DNA of 64,000 bases from Labyrinthula sp. Ha (taxonomy: Eukaryota > Sar > Bigyra > Labyrinthulida > Labyrinthulaceae): contig JAALGZ010000013.1 of NCBI GenBank assembly GCA_015227615.1, positions 744,001-808,000 on the forward strand, in the 5' to 3' direction. Made by a program: the position numbers and the translations under genes. Positions 25,901 to 38,099 of this stretch are shown in pieces. Every line of letters starts with the position of its first letter. The first letter of the stretch is position 1. Under the pieces are notes generated by a model, which made no database searches, was not told where the DNA came from, and worked only from the letters and a program-made list of their open reading frames with translations.

Positions 25901-28900
25901 TCTCACATTTGAGAATTCTACAGAGAGCTCTTAGCAAAAGTATTATATTTCAAAATTCTCAGAGGCGCTGAAAAATGGTGCTATTAAGTGCCACATTTTC
26001 ATTTGTTGGTTATAGCAAGTAACAAGGCACTCTGAACAATAAATTATAACACAAGATGCAAATATTCCTTACATCTTCTAATGTTCAGCGAGGGAGCACT
26101 ATGAGCTTGCCTAATTACTAGTGCCATAAATACTTTACATCAACTCAGCTGTTACGAAAATCAAACTTAATAGAATAAGAACCAAGTGTTTACTCGGTCA
26201 AACGATACGACGCTGGATCATAAGCCCATTTCAAACCCATTTCAAGTAGTTTTGAGCAGAGGCGCAACTCGCAACAAAGAAAGCACAAAAGTAGACAACA
26301 AAGAGATGTGAAAGTATCTCGAAAAAGAAGACACCGCTAGAAAGAAGGTTTTTGTACTCTATGTCTGGTATTTACACAAGGGAAGAAGTAAAAACATGTA
26401 AGATTCGGGTACCTCAACCACTTTGGATGTGGTTTAGTATCAGTTTTCCAAAATTTAACACAATAAAAGTAAATAGTACCAGCTATAGTAAAAGTGAAGT
26501 CATAATGCTCTAACGTACCTTTCTCGTTTTCAAGATCTTTCCACCCTGAGTTAAAAATTGAGTATTATATAAATATCAACCATTTAATTTTCAACCTGAA
26601 TCATTAAGGATCAGCCATTTAAATATAAATAACAACTATAAAGAAAAATTGTTTTGAATTAAAAAATAAAAATTAAATATATTCAATTATTTTTGTATAA
26701 AATCCACTGCACCAGTTGCCGAACGAAAGGATTGGTTTTTCTAGCAAATATATTCCATAGCTCAATATGTGCAAGAAATTTCTAGGCTCTAAATAAATTT
26801 GCAGTTTCTCTATTTTCATCAGAAATGAATTTGGACTCTACTTTAATATGTTTTTATTTCATTTATATAGCTACATTTTTTGCCTTTAATGCGTCACTTT
26901 TATAAAACTATGACAAACCTATAGACTTTTCTAAACTGTATTTACTTTAATTTTTTTCATATATACTTTACAGTATCGCTACTAACCAGCGAATTCGAAA
27001 CTAAGCATGTAATTTAAACCTATTTGACTTATATTACGTGTCTTGCATCTTTTTCTCATATAATACAAAGAATACAAACTTTAAAGACCTTTTGATGCTA
27101 ATATCCTTCAAATTTTAATTTGTTTATGATGTTCCCGGTTGTTTATTTCCTTTCTATGAGATATTTAACTTGGCATATACTATTACGATTACCTTAGGAA
27201 TTATAAGAACTCTGATATATACATTTCTACCACAAACAATGATAGACTGATTTAACTTCCCCTCAATCATCAAATTCTCCAATAGGAACATGTTTACACA
27301 ATGTTTCGTTCTTAATGTTTTTCTTCTTGAACAAATAAACTTTTTGTGCATAACACATGTTTTTGGTTAATACTGACTGGGTGGTACATTTTTTTTTAAT
27401 TATTATGTTTTGATGTTTCTTCTACAATATTTAAAGATTAAATACTAATGTTTTATGGTGAGACACTTTTTATATAATAACTCATAGTCGATTTAAAATT
27501 ATTTTCTTTGTATAGTAACATTTCTTATCTAGAGAAGAACCCTATGTCAACTTATCATTTTTTTCTCCGTTAATAGGAAATTTTCCTGGAAAATAAACTA
27601 TACATACTTATCTCTCTTTAATTATATAATAAAATTTTTATTTATGACATTATCCTCATTCCTACTGAATATGTTATCTTTTTATTGACAGCCTTTTCTA
27701 TTTCATAAACTTTTTGTCATTCAAGCACTAGGGTAGGGGTATTACAAAGTGTATGACTATAAATAATACATTTAGTGTCGTTCGAGACTTGGTGATGTGG
27801 GAAGTGGCACTTAGACCGACATTTCCTTATAACATTTAAGTCAGTCAATGAGCGACTAAACTCAAGGCGTTTTATTGCTTAAACTACCCAAATTAGCGAT
27901 TTATCCTAAGAATCAAGATCAAAAGTAAAAAAAAATAAGCAGGATCATAAAATTAATTCGCTCTAGGCGAGTTCTTTGATTTTTTTTAATTCTTGGCCCC
28001 AGGTACTGCCATTCTAATTGAGAGAGTGTTTGTATATTCTTGATTTGTGTAGTAACTTGAAGTAGAATGTATATGCGTGTTCAAAGTCAGAATTAGTTAG
28101 ATTACAAGGTTGGAAAACTTTCACTCTAAGAAGGAAAATAAAATAGAAAACTACAACACAAGAAATTAGAGCTGTTGAGAATATATCTTTTTAGAGCTTA
28201 ACGAGTAGATTTAAATATATTCTAACTCAAAGATGAGTTAAGAGACATTGAATTTTCAGTAAAGGTTGAGATTAGTAGATCATTCCACAACGATTTCAAC
28301 AAAACAAAAGTTTTAATAATGTATATTCTGTAGGATAAATAAGAATTGCTTATTTTGAAGTGGTTGAGTTCCCAATCAAATGCAAGCTTTGAACTATTTC
28401 TTTACTAGAACCAATTTTCTTGCCCTAGTATGAGCTCATAATTTAAAAATAGAGAAAATGAATTTAGACTTGATCATTTCTAGAAACTATGGATTTAGAC
28501 AGCTTGCCTCTAATTATGCAAGACATATATGTTTCCAAGTTTAAAAGAATTGGCTAAATTTTGGTATTTTTATAATAAAGAGAAAGGAATACAATTAAAT
28601 TAGCTATGTTGTTATATCCAGCACCAAAAAGCCAAGAGGCAGCAATGACCATGCTAGAATGAGCATTCAGAAGAGGTTTACGGTAATAGAAAAAAAAATG
28701 GTTGTGTAAATTATATAATCTCTTAGCCAAAGTTGGATGCTCATATAGGTTATAGAAATCTTTGTAAAACAAAAATGTATACAATCTTCTGTTAGTATGA
28801 GCTTATCAGGAAACGTATCGAAGTACACTCGAGATAACCCAGCTGAATCCAAACATATATCGTAGCTTTTCCTTGCATACTCATGTAAAAGCAATTAATC

Positions 28901-31900
28901 TACTTAAATATTTTTTCCAAAACTGCTATCTGTAGTACTTAAAGAGTACTATGAGAAAAAATTGTGATGTAAGTCGTGTAATTATAAGCATGGTAAGACA
29001 AAAAAATGTATATTTCTAAATAAAATGGAATCTAAAAAGTTCGTTACGTCTTAATGGTTCATCTAACCCCGTTTTATATGGAGAACCAAATGACTAAGAA
29101 CAAATATTATCTCGTCTTAACTCTTCCATAAAGCCACAAGTAATATTATCCATTGTTTTAAGCTTTCTTTTCATCTGTAGCCATAATTTAGCTACATTAG
29201 CAAAATTTGTTTCCTCTTCATTAAAGCAGTATGTTCAATCTCTATGCAATAATGTTCGATGATACAGTAAATAATACAAGTCAAAGCCAATCCAGAGAAA
29301 TGAAAGTCTCAGCCTGTCATAAAGTTACGTCTTTTTGGGTCATACCTTCACTATATTCTAAAATGCACACCTGTTTATTGAAAGTTCTTCACATCTAAGT
29401 GATGATCTGCTAGTAATGTTATTGGACCTTGTTCTTTGTCTATATCCCTGTCTAACCTCTAACTACATACTTTTGGTCAACGGCTTGTTGCAATTGAACT
29501 ACAGACCAAGGTACCTTGGGATGAGGAAGCCAAATAACGTTATAAGAAAAGCTACCCCCAATAATATAACGCCACTGTCAGTTTTGTAACAATGAAGCCT
29601 TACCTGCTGTTTTTGATAATTACTTGTATTATTAAATGGTTTATTTATCTTATTATTAGCGATCAGACTTGATACGTTGACAGTTTTTCAATAAATTTCT
29701 TTTAGGTATTATTGTTATTGATAGCAATTACATGTGTTGAAACTATCTTAGTTGTTTACGGAGAACTATTGCGAGAACGGACATTGTGCCCCCTGGTGAA
29801 ATAATAAAAAAAAACGTTATCTTTTGGACCGTATGAAAACTTAAACAAAATGCTATGTGGTTCAATTTTATAATGATAACCCATTAATTATCGATGTCGA
29901 ACCAGAATTGTTTGACTAGAACAAAAATCACAACTCTTTTATTAATACTCATAATTAATATAATTATCAAATAATTATTGATAATGTTTATTAAATCCAA
30001 CACCTACTTGCCTTACTTGATTTTTTTATTTAATTTCTTTATTCTTTATTTAAGTTTATTCGTATTTCAGAGAATTTACACATCTGATTTAGCAAAAGGG
30101 ATTTAAACTATATTCTCTACTAAAGATCATGTTCTATTTTATAGTCTATAAGATTTTATAAATTAGGCACTGCCCAAAGAACGTATCCTTGAACCCTGTA
30201 CATGAGAATACACCTCAATTCCACTTGCTAGATTTTACGTAGAAAAAACATCTTGAAGCCCGCAGTTCCCCTAGTAGCAAATTTTGGAATATTCTTATGC
30301 TATTATTTCCTTTTTTCCCTTTCGCATAGGGTTTTATCTTCTGTTTTGTGTATAATTTAACTCTCTGTTATTATTAGTACATAATCTTGAAATCTAACAT
30401 ATTTCATGTTCTTGTTATAGTTTTTTACATGCGAACAACCTTCTTGTAGATCATTTTGGCCAAGTTTTCAGAGTTACAAATGGCCATGTAGACATAAACA
30501 AATTTTTCGTGCATATTATTTCTTACTTAATCTGTTTTACCTAGCGATATAAACCCAGATTATTTCTTCTATTTAGGGCGGAGTTAAATTACAACACGAT
30601 GATGACATGCAACCATGGGCGATTGAACATTACGCCCCTTGATGATTGATGCGACACATCGGTGAGTTTTTAACCCATTAAGAAGTATAAATAAAGCAAA
30701 GTACTTGGCTTTGCAGGAAGTTAAGCTAGTCAAATAACTTAAGTAGGAACTTAAAGTTCAAATACAGTGTAAATACTACAGGCAAGGCATCCGAAAAAAA
30801 TCGACAATAATTTTGTGGCTTTTAGGTATGGAAAAACTAGAAAAAGGGATATACTGGAGCCGTTAATCGGAAACCATCGTTTGATTCTTATAGAAATAGA
30901 GAATTGATTGTTTCAAAATTAAATGATGTAACAATACAAATAAGAACAATATCTGGTAAAACTTGAAGAGAATATACATTTAATTGCTTCCAGTAAACAC
31001 AAATTAAATATGGACCTGAACTATAGGAATTCTACAATAGTTAAAGGGATTAAACGTGTTAAGTTTATGTGTTGGAGTCATATTGCAAAAATTTAATCTG
31101 CAACTTGTTCTAGACGCATCAACAATTTTGCCATTTCAAGACTTTAATTTTGACAAAGGAAGCAATGTACGAGAAATACTGAGAGAAATAAGACAATATT
31201 GATCGAGGGAACCGGGAAGGTATTAGTTAAGGTTAAACAGTATCTCAAGCTGTAAAAGCTGTAAAAACTGTAAAATCATATATTTTCCAATGAAGCTTAA
31301 GCGGAAACTCAAATAATAACTTCCTGTGTCACTCCTGATAAAAAGCATCTACAAATGTATTTCTGAAATTTGGGGGCAACAAAAATGCATAAGTGTTTGA
31401 AAGTTTTTGTGGGAGATTCTTTGAGTTTTTCTTTAGATGCCTAAAATGGTAACATCTTACCGAAGTAATCTACGCTAAATTGCAATGAAAACCATGTTCC
31501 GGGGTAACGCAAAATGTGTCTGCATCAAAAAGTTAGTCTTAGATTTCCTCGGACTTTCATTAAAAACCATTTTACTTAATTTTTTTTTATGTTTCAATCT
31601 AACAGATTTTGATATTTTTGGTTTATTCCGGATTGGTGGCAAGAACTTATCACAAAACTATACGAACCTTATTCAACGTAATGGTTACAAATTTCCCAGT
31701 CTTGTTACATTCATTTATCTTAGGATCCTAATTAATTTTTGGTCTCTATAAATGTTTTTTCTTGTGTGTAATATTGAAGAAGAATATCATTTATGTCATG
31801 ATGCACCTAGATAAGCAGGCAGGTTCTAATTTATTCTGGAGAACTACCTGTATTTACATTCATTTATCATCCATGTTCTTAGTATATAGCCGCCTGCTTT

Positions 31901-31949
31901 AACTATACCCATACTCTTTTTGGCCCTGTTGTGGGGATAAGAAACCTCA
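22934..31949. other. Long AT-rich gene-free stretch
   Basis: Nothing here reads as a gene. The ORFs (for example 23508-23735, 28554-28784, 31485-31751) are short and without motifs. A small tandem repeat of a CTGTAAAAG-like unit (about three copies) lies at 31248-31276. No RNA gene or long repeat was seen. Confidence 0.5.
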
Positions 31950-31953
31950 ACTA
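31950..31953. repeat. Target site duplication, 5' side (ACTA)
   Basis: The bases ACTA directly precede the 5' LTR and recur directly after the 3' LTR at 39973-39976. A 4-bp duplication is what Ty3-type integrases usually leave. Confidence 0.8.
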
Positions 31954-32108
31954 TGTCCATGCACTGCTGGACTGACGTGTTCCTTTGCTATATTCTGTAA
32001 CATAGTTTGAAATACATACGTTTAGTTATCGGGTTGCAATAAAAACACTTAGCCGTTAACGATTTAACACACACACAAGAACTTTTATCTATCCTAGGAA
32101 GAAAGACA
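31954..32108 (+). repeat. 5' LTR
   Basis: 155 bp, starting TGTCCATGCACTG and ending GAAAGACA. It matches the 3' LTR at about 95% and has an AATAAA-like stretch in the middle. I could not recognise a standard initiator-Met primer binding site just after it. Confidence 0.93.
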
Positions 32109-32129
32109 ATATTCAAATATCGTCGAAGA

Positions 32130-33120
32130 AATGACAGATCAAGGGACCTCCGAAAACATTCCAAATCAAGTTTCTGAGACTTCTCCCACAGATGAACAAA
32201 ACGATTCGAATAACTCACCTCTAGACGAAAGTCCCCAGCCTCCATTACCTGCGGACGAAGGTCCAAACGTCCCTACAAGAATGACGACTCGTGCCACGGG
32301 AACAGAAGACCTTGTTTAATCTGAAGCTCTCTCTGAGGTTTTGAGGCATCAGAGGGAAAGAGGTCGTCTAGAACGTATGTCCAAGCAGCTTACTGAACGT
32401 GAAGCAGAAAATGAAGATCTTCGTAACAGTCTCATGGAGCAAAAAGAAGCAAATGATCAGCTTCAAGATATTCTTAGAAGGAGACAAGAAGAACTAGAAG
32501 AGAGGGAAGCATACTTCAAAGAACAAGAAGCTCAACAAGCGGAAAGAATGTCTAACCTTCCAGAATCTTACGAAGATGCTGCTGAGGATGAAGCTCTTGA
32601 ACATCGAGAATACCCTAAAGAAAAAGATAAAGCTAAAAATGATACAGAAAGCGCCATGTCTTATTGATCACTCAATCCATGGAGTGAGGCTGGTAGCTCC
32701 TATGTTGATAAAAATGCGAACAAAAAAAAGGGTACAGATACGACTACAAGCAGCACACTGTTTCTGAAGGCAGACCTTCTGGTGTTCCACTGGTTCAATT
32801 TCAACTTCCTCCTAAGTTAAAGGAGCTTACACAGAAGTCAATTATCAATTTTCTACATGATTTTGATGGAATCGCTACAAATGTTCCAAATTTAAACATT
32901 CAGGCTCTTTTGACAGAAGAAGTTACTTCAAGTTTAAGACACAGAGATGTTGATGTGAGCAGTTCCTTTTCTATTTACAAATATTAAAAAAAGCACGTCT
33001 CTAAATTTGATAGAATAAATCGTGCCAAATGTTTAACCAATCTAGCCGAAGAGCTTGAGTGGCCATCACGATCTTTATCTCCTGAGGACCAAACATATCT
33101 TTACTTCGACAGTGTCAACA
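32130..33120 (+). mobile_element. Gag-like region of the retroelement
   Basis: It begins with a Ser/Pro/Asp-rich, disordered N-terminal part. A strongly charged coiled coil follows (about 32340-32580, rich in Glu, Arg and Gln heptads), then a region resembling capsid. No CCHC zinc knuckle was recognised. The call rests on position ahead of protease and on composition. The region is degraded. Confidence 0.6.
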
Positions 33121-33439
33121 AAATATTGAGGTTTCTTACTGAAAGTGAAAGGGATCAACATCGCAAGAGGATCGTAAAAATTTTATTGAAGAAGGCTCCA
33201 ACATCCATCAATCTAGAGTTGGATGAGTTAATGCTAGGTGCCAGACACCTTAACCTTCCAAGAATTAAACAAGTATTCATGAATAATCGTGCTGGATTGA
33301 AATCTTTTACTAAAAAACAAGCTGTAGTACATAAACAAGAACTTTCAAAGAACAAGAGGAATAAAAATAACAGAGTTTTTCAGATCAAAGTAGGAAAAAT
33401 TGGTTCATCTCGCAAAGACATTAGTTTAAGTTTGAAGAA

Positions 33440-33780
33440 TATTCATTCGAATGAATTTGAACATGTCCAAGGGATAGCAGACACTGGTGCATCCAGCAAT
33501 GTTTCGAGCCTAAAGTTAATGAGAAACTATTCAATTAAAGAAGAAGAACCAAGATACATAAAACAAGTTGAACTCCTTGACGGCAAAGTTTTACCTATCA
33601 AAAAAGTAATTACTGCAAGAGCCAAATTATCTCAAGGGGAAACCCAATTTAACTTAGGTTTGCAAAGATTCTTTTGTATCGACGTTCCTACTTGGTCTGA
33701 TTACATAATTGCCAAGAAAACTTTAGATTACTTTGATATTACCCTTGACCTTACGAAAACAGATAGATCTAAAGCGAAAA
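33440..33780 (+). mobile_element. Aspartic protease domain of the retroelement
   Basis: It contains G-I-A-D-T-G-A-S-S-N-V-S-S, the retropepsin active-site motif (D-T-G-A), followed by a beta-rich stretch typical of retroviral-type proteases. Position between gag-like and RT regions is as expected for Ty3/gypsy. Confidence 0.85.
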
Positions 33781-34229
33781 AATATGAAATTGGCAAGGAA
33801 GATTCTCAACTTCTGGGGCCAACCACATCCATTCAAGCGAAGGACAATTTCAAAGTTCTTTTCATTCAGAATGGAGATGTACGCTCTTTACTTTCGCAAC
33901 ACTCTCAAATAAATATTCAAGACTTTCTATTCATTATATTTAATTCGTCTACTTCTGAATGGATTCAAAACTTTAACATTTTATATTCTAATGGTTTTCG
34001 CCTTGCAGATTCAATAATAGATGCTTTTCATGTCAGCAGTTTTAAGCAGCAGGAACTAGGCATATTTTTACATCCTGACTGCAGTTGCTTTATATTTGTT
34101 AAAAGATCAACAAAGGTTCCAGGTTTAATACATCAATCAAACACAGATGTTCATTTTATCGACCCAACTTTCTACAATTATATTTCTATTATTCTACAAA
34201 AGATGATTCCTTTAGCAGATGTTAAAATT

Positions 34230-34520
34230 ATTTCTCTTTCTAAAATTACTTCTGCTTCTCAACCTAAATCAAAGCCAATTTCTCTTTCAAAATCAAATTT
34301 AATATCTCTTTCTAATTCAAATTCAACTTTTCTTTCTAATTCAAATTCAATTTCTCTTTCTAATTCAAATTCAGTCTCTCTTTTTAATCCTAAACCAATT
34401 TCTCTTTCAAGCTCTAATTCAATTTCTCTTTCAAATTCAAAGTCAATTCCTCATTCTAATTCAAATTTAATTTCTAAATCTAATTCAAGTTTAATTTCTA
34501 AATCTAACTCTCTCTCAAAT
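34230..34520 (+). repeat. Serine-rich tandem repeat inside the retroelement
   Basis: Degenerate tandem copies of an 18-24 bp unit encode runs of I-S-L-S-N-S-N-S. About a dozen units lie between protease and RT. This is unusual for a pol region and probably a disordered linker that expanded by slippage. Confidence 0.85.
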
Positions 34521-34959
34521 GAAACCACCCAAAGGGAACTCGTTGGAGTTATCAAGCCCATCCCAATAGAAGATGTGGACTCAGAACACTTCAAACAATT
34601 AGACGATGATCCTTCTCCTTCAGAGGTAACCCCTTTAGTTATTCAGAACCTAGTGGATAATATTCCAGAAGAGTTCAATGAAGTGGGTATCGGAGAAGGT
34701 GCGATTGAAGGAGAAGTCGAAAATAATATTCTCACCCAAATGATTCAAGAAAAATTAGATGAAAGTATTTTTAATGCGGAGAAAAAATATGATCTAAAAG
34801 CAATTCTATTGAAGGGCATCCCAGCTTTCGGAGTTAAACATTCCAACGCAAGGATGGGCAATTTAACACCCATTGATGTTGAATAAATTAAAGATCATCC
34901 TATTTTACGTTCGGATGGTTATCGCCAAACAAAAGAAGAAGAACAATTTCTTGAGTTGA

Positions 34960-35670
34960 AATTCGAAGCTTTAATTAAAGCAGGTATTGTTGCTAGAGCA
35001 AAGAACCCGGTGTGGGGCCATCCAGTCTTTGTTGTTAGCAAAAAGATTAAATTACCTTCAAATTATTCAAATTTTACTCATCAAGAAAAAGAAAGTTGGA
35101 AAAAAGAAAATATACTTAATCGATTTAGAATGGTTAGTAACATGATAAGACTCAATAATATTACAGTCCCGACTTCATTAAAACTTGCAAATTTAGAAAG
35201 ACAACTCTTGTCGATAAAAAATTCATCATTTTACGCAACTCTAGATGTGCTTAGTGGGTTCGATTTCCTTCCAACGAACCCTAATCATAGAGATATTTTT
35301 ACACTAGTTACAAGACGTAGTTCCTACACTATGTTAGGTGCACCCATGGGGTGGAAAAATACCCCTGCACTATTTTTCGACAGAGTGGTCAACGAAATCA
35401 TTGATTGGGGGAACCCAAATATTTTACTGCTGAAAATAATGGAGTGATCGCATGGCTAGATGATTTACTAGTCTACGCTACTACTTTTTCAGATCTTTGC
35501 AGAATTATTAAGGACCTAATGGATCGTGCAGCGAAACGAAGAGTTAGATTAAATTTACGCAAATGCGAGTTTGGACCTGAGCGTACCATTTGGTGCGACA
35601 AGGAAATCAAACAAGGTCTCTGGAACTTCTCTCCAACCTTCTTTGATAAACTTCTTGCTATTCCTAAACC
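34960..35670 (+). mobile_element. Reverse transcriptase domain of the retroelement
   Basis: Ty3-type RT motifs in order are L-D-V-L-S-G-F (motif A), L-G-A-P-M-G-W-K-N-T-P (motif B), and W-L-D-D-L-L-V-Y-A (the catalytic Y/F-x-D-D box, here with Trp-Leu). A thumb region follows. Domain order and motif spacing support Ty3/gypsy. The region is part of a broken element. Confidence 0.9.
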
Positions 35671-35889
35671 CACTTATTGTTTTGAAGCAGCTCAATTAGT
35701 ATATCTAGCTAAATGGCTTTCACCAAACATACCACAGCTGGCATCTCTTCGTCAACCATTCGCGGATTTTGCGAACCTTAAGGGCAAAAAACTTATTCAA
35801 GTCCAACAAGAAAAGGAAGAAATTAAATGGACTAAAGAGTTAGACGAAGCTTACACTCGTTTAAAAGAAGCCATTGTTTCTGCATCTAA

Positions 35890-36330
35890 AAGATTTTTAA
35901 GTACTTATGATGAATTAAAACCGATTTTATTATTTACAGATTCAAGTAATTCAGTTTGGTCATTGGCTGTATTTCAAAATGACCAGCAGACTATTACTAA
36001 TGACGTTCGTACTTTACAACCTAAGCCCATGATGTTTTTGTCTGGGTCATTTTCTGTTTCGGAAATTCGCTGGCACATTGGTAGTAAAGAACTATATCCT
36101 ATTGTGTATGTATTCGAACGCATAGGATTCCTCCTTAGAACTCATAGTGAAGGTATTTACGTCTACACGGATCATCGTGCTTTGTTATCAGTTATCAAAA
36201 CCAAAGAAAATGAAAAAAGAATTTATTGGGATCGCCTTTATCGATGGGCGATCCGCTTACAATCAGTCGACATGACAGTATTCTACATTAGTAGCAGAGA
36301 CAATTTTGTTAGTGATCTTCTAACGAGTTG
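35890..36330 (+). mobile_element. RNase H domain of the retroelement
   Basis: It shows L-L-F-T-D-S-S-N (first catalytic Asp), a W-H-I-G-S-K-E-L-Y-P-I helix with the catalytic Glu, and V-Y-T-D-H-R-A-L (further Asp), as in the Ty3 RNase H that follows RT. An acidic tail follows before integrase. Confidence 0.88.
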
Positions 36331-36839
36331 GGGAAACAGACAAAGTTTAAAATCAGCAAGATGCTCTCTTACTCTGGATTTTAGTTGCTGCAATGGAGAA
36401 GAGTCTGACATTAATGATTTTCCCGGCGATTCGGGAGATGAAATCAATCCTGAAGAAGAATCTACTCAATTTAATATGACTAATGATGCCTACATGTGTA
36501 TTTCATCTGGGGAGGACTGGCAGACAGTCTTAGAAGATGAAAGCAGGCACGTTGAAGATATTTTTATGGGAAAATAAAGGTCAGAGGCAGTACTATAATG
36601 CAGATTTCTAGAGATTCAAATTATTCTTTGTTGGATCCTCAAGAGGAACAGCCATAAGCTGTCGTTTCTGAGTTGGAAAATATGTTTGTTGGGGAGCACA
36701 TTTCTTATCTTTCACCTTTTTATTCTAAGAAAGATTGGAAGCACTTTGATGAAGATGAAATTAAGAGATCACAAAAGAAATTACCTATTTCATTCAAGAA
36801 TAAATGTTCGGTCAAGGATGATTTATTATATTTTCGTGA

Positions 36840-37950
36840 AAGATTAGTTATTCCAAAGAAGCTTGTTACTAAATATATTATTGTTAACCACACTCAACGT
36901 GGTCATCCGAGTAAAGAAGCAGAAAAGAAATATTTGTCGGAAGTCTAATTTCACGGTTTACCTAGAAAAAATGTTACAAATCTTTTAAATACTTTCCGTA
37001 ATAAATGTTTGCACTGCAATCGATCACCTCGCTTAATTAGACAACCTTATAATCTTACGAAGTTGGCAAAAAAGCCCAGAGAAATATTAAGGACCGATTA
37101 TCTCTATGTCAATTCAGTCGGTTATATTCTTGTTATTTTAGATTCAGCAACAAGAAAAATACAAATGTCTTTTTCAGAGGGGGCAACAGCCAGTTCTATG
37201 GTTGATGCTCTATTAACGTGGAGAGCAAACTACGGTTTTCTCCAATCCTTTTTAATAGTCACAGATAATGGTTCTCATTTTGCAAATGAACTGCTTTCAA
37301 AACTTTCAAGAGCAGTTGGTTTTTCACAAAGTTACACTATTGCTTATTCACCATGGACTAATGGGGCAATAGAAACTATTAATTCAACAATTTTAAGCTA
37401 TATTCGCAGCTTAGTTTCTCAGTTTGGATTACAAGAAGCAGAATGGCCAAATCTGTTACCTCTGATCACTTACCTTATCAATAATAAACCAATATCAAGA
37501 AGATTAGATCATATTCCCAATGAGTTATTTCTATATTTTCGCATCAAATAACCTCTCTATTTACAAGATCCTAAACATTTCGCTATATATCTGGCGGAAA
37601 AAATATTAGAACCGGATCAAGTTAGTACTTTATTAGAAGAGGCTGAAAACATTTCTAAGCTCATGGAAGATTTACATTCTAAGGTCTATAATAATATCTT
37701 ACTTAAAGGAGAAGCAGATAATAAACTAAGAGACCCTAATCACAAATTATTATTTCAATTTAATGTTGGGGATTACGTTCTTGTCTCGGAAGAAGGGACT
37801 CAAAGTGCCAAAGAGAAAACTAGATTAACATGGTTAGGTCCATACCAAATCATTGATATATTTTCTGAGAACGTTTATTCTGTTGAATCTCTTACGAACA
37901 AAATAAGATTAGTTCATGGTAGTAGACTCTGGTGGTATTCTGATAGCCGA
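36840..37950 (+). mobile_element. Integrase domain of the retroelement
   Basis: An HHCC-type zinc-binding N-terminus is visible (V-N-H-T-Q-R-G-H and later K-C-L-H-C). The catalytic core shows D near L-R-T-D-Y-L, then V-T-D-N-G-S-H-F, and Y-S-P-W-T-N-G-A-I-E, which together are the D,D-35-E triad. At 37770-37950 there is a GPY/F-like C-terminal segment (T-W-L-G-P-Y-Q-I). All are Ty3/gypsy integrase features. Confidence 0.88.
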
Positions 37951-38099
37951 CCTTTAGGGAACAAGAAATTGAAAGCTCTTTTTATCCATAATTTCCAATC
38001 TCTAGAAGTAGAAAAGTTCCTTGGAATACGTTTCTCCCAGGACATCAAAGCGCGTTACGAAATCAGGACCAGATGGTTGGGGTTTAACGCCAATGAAGA

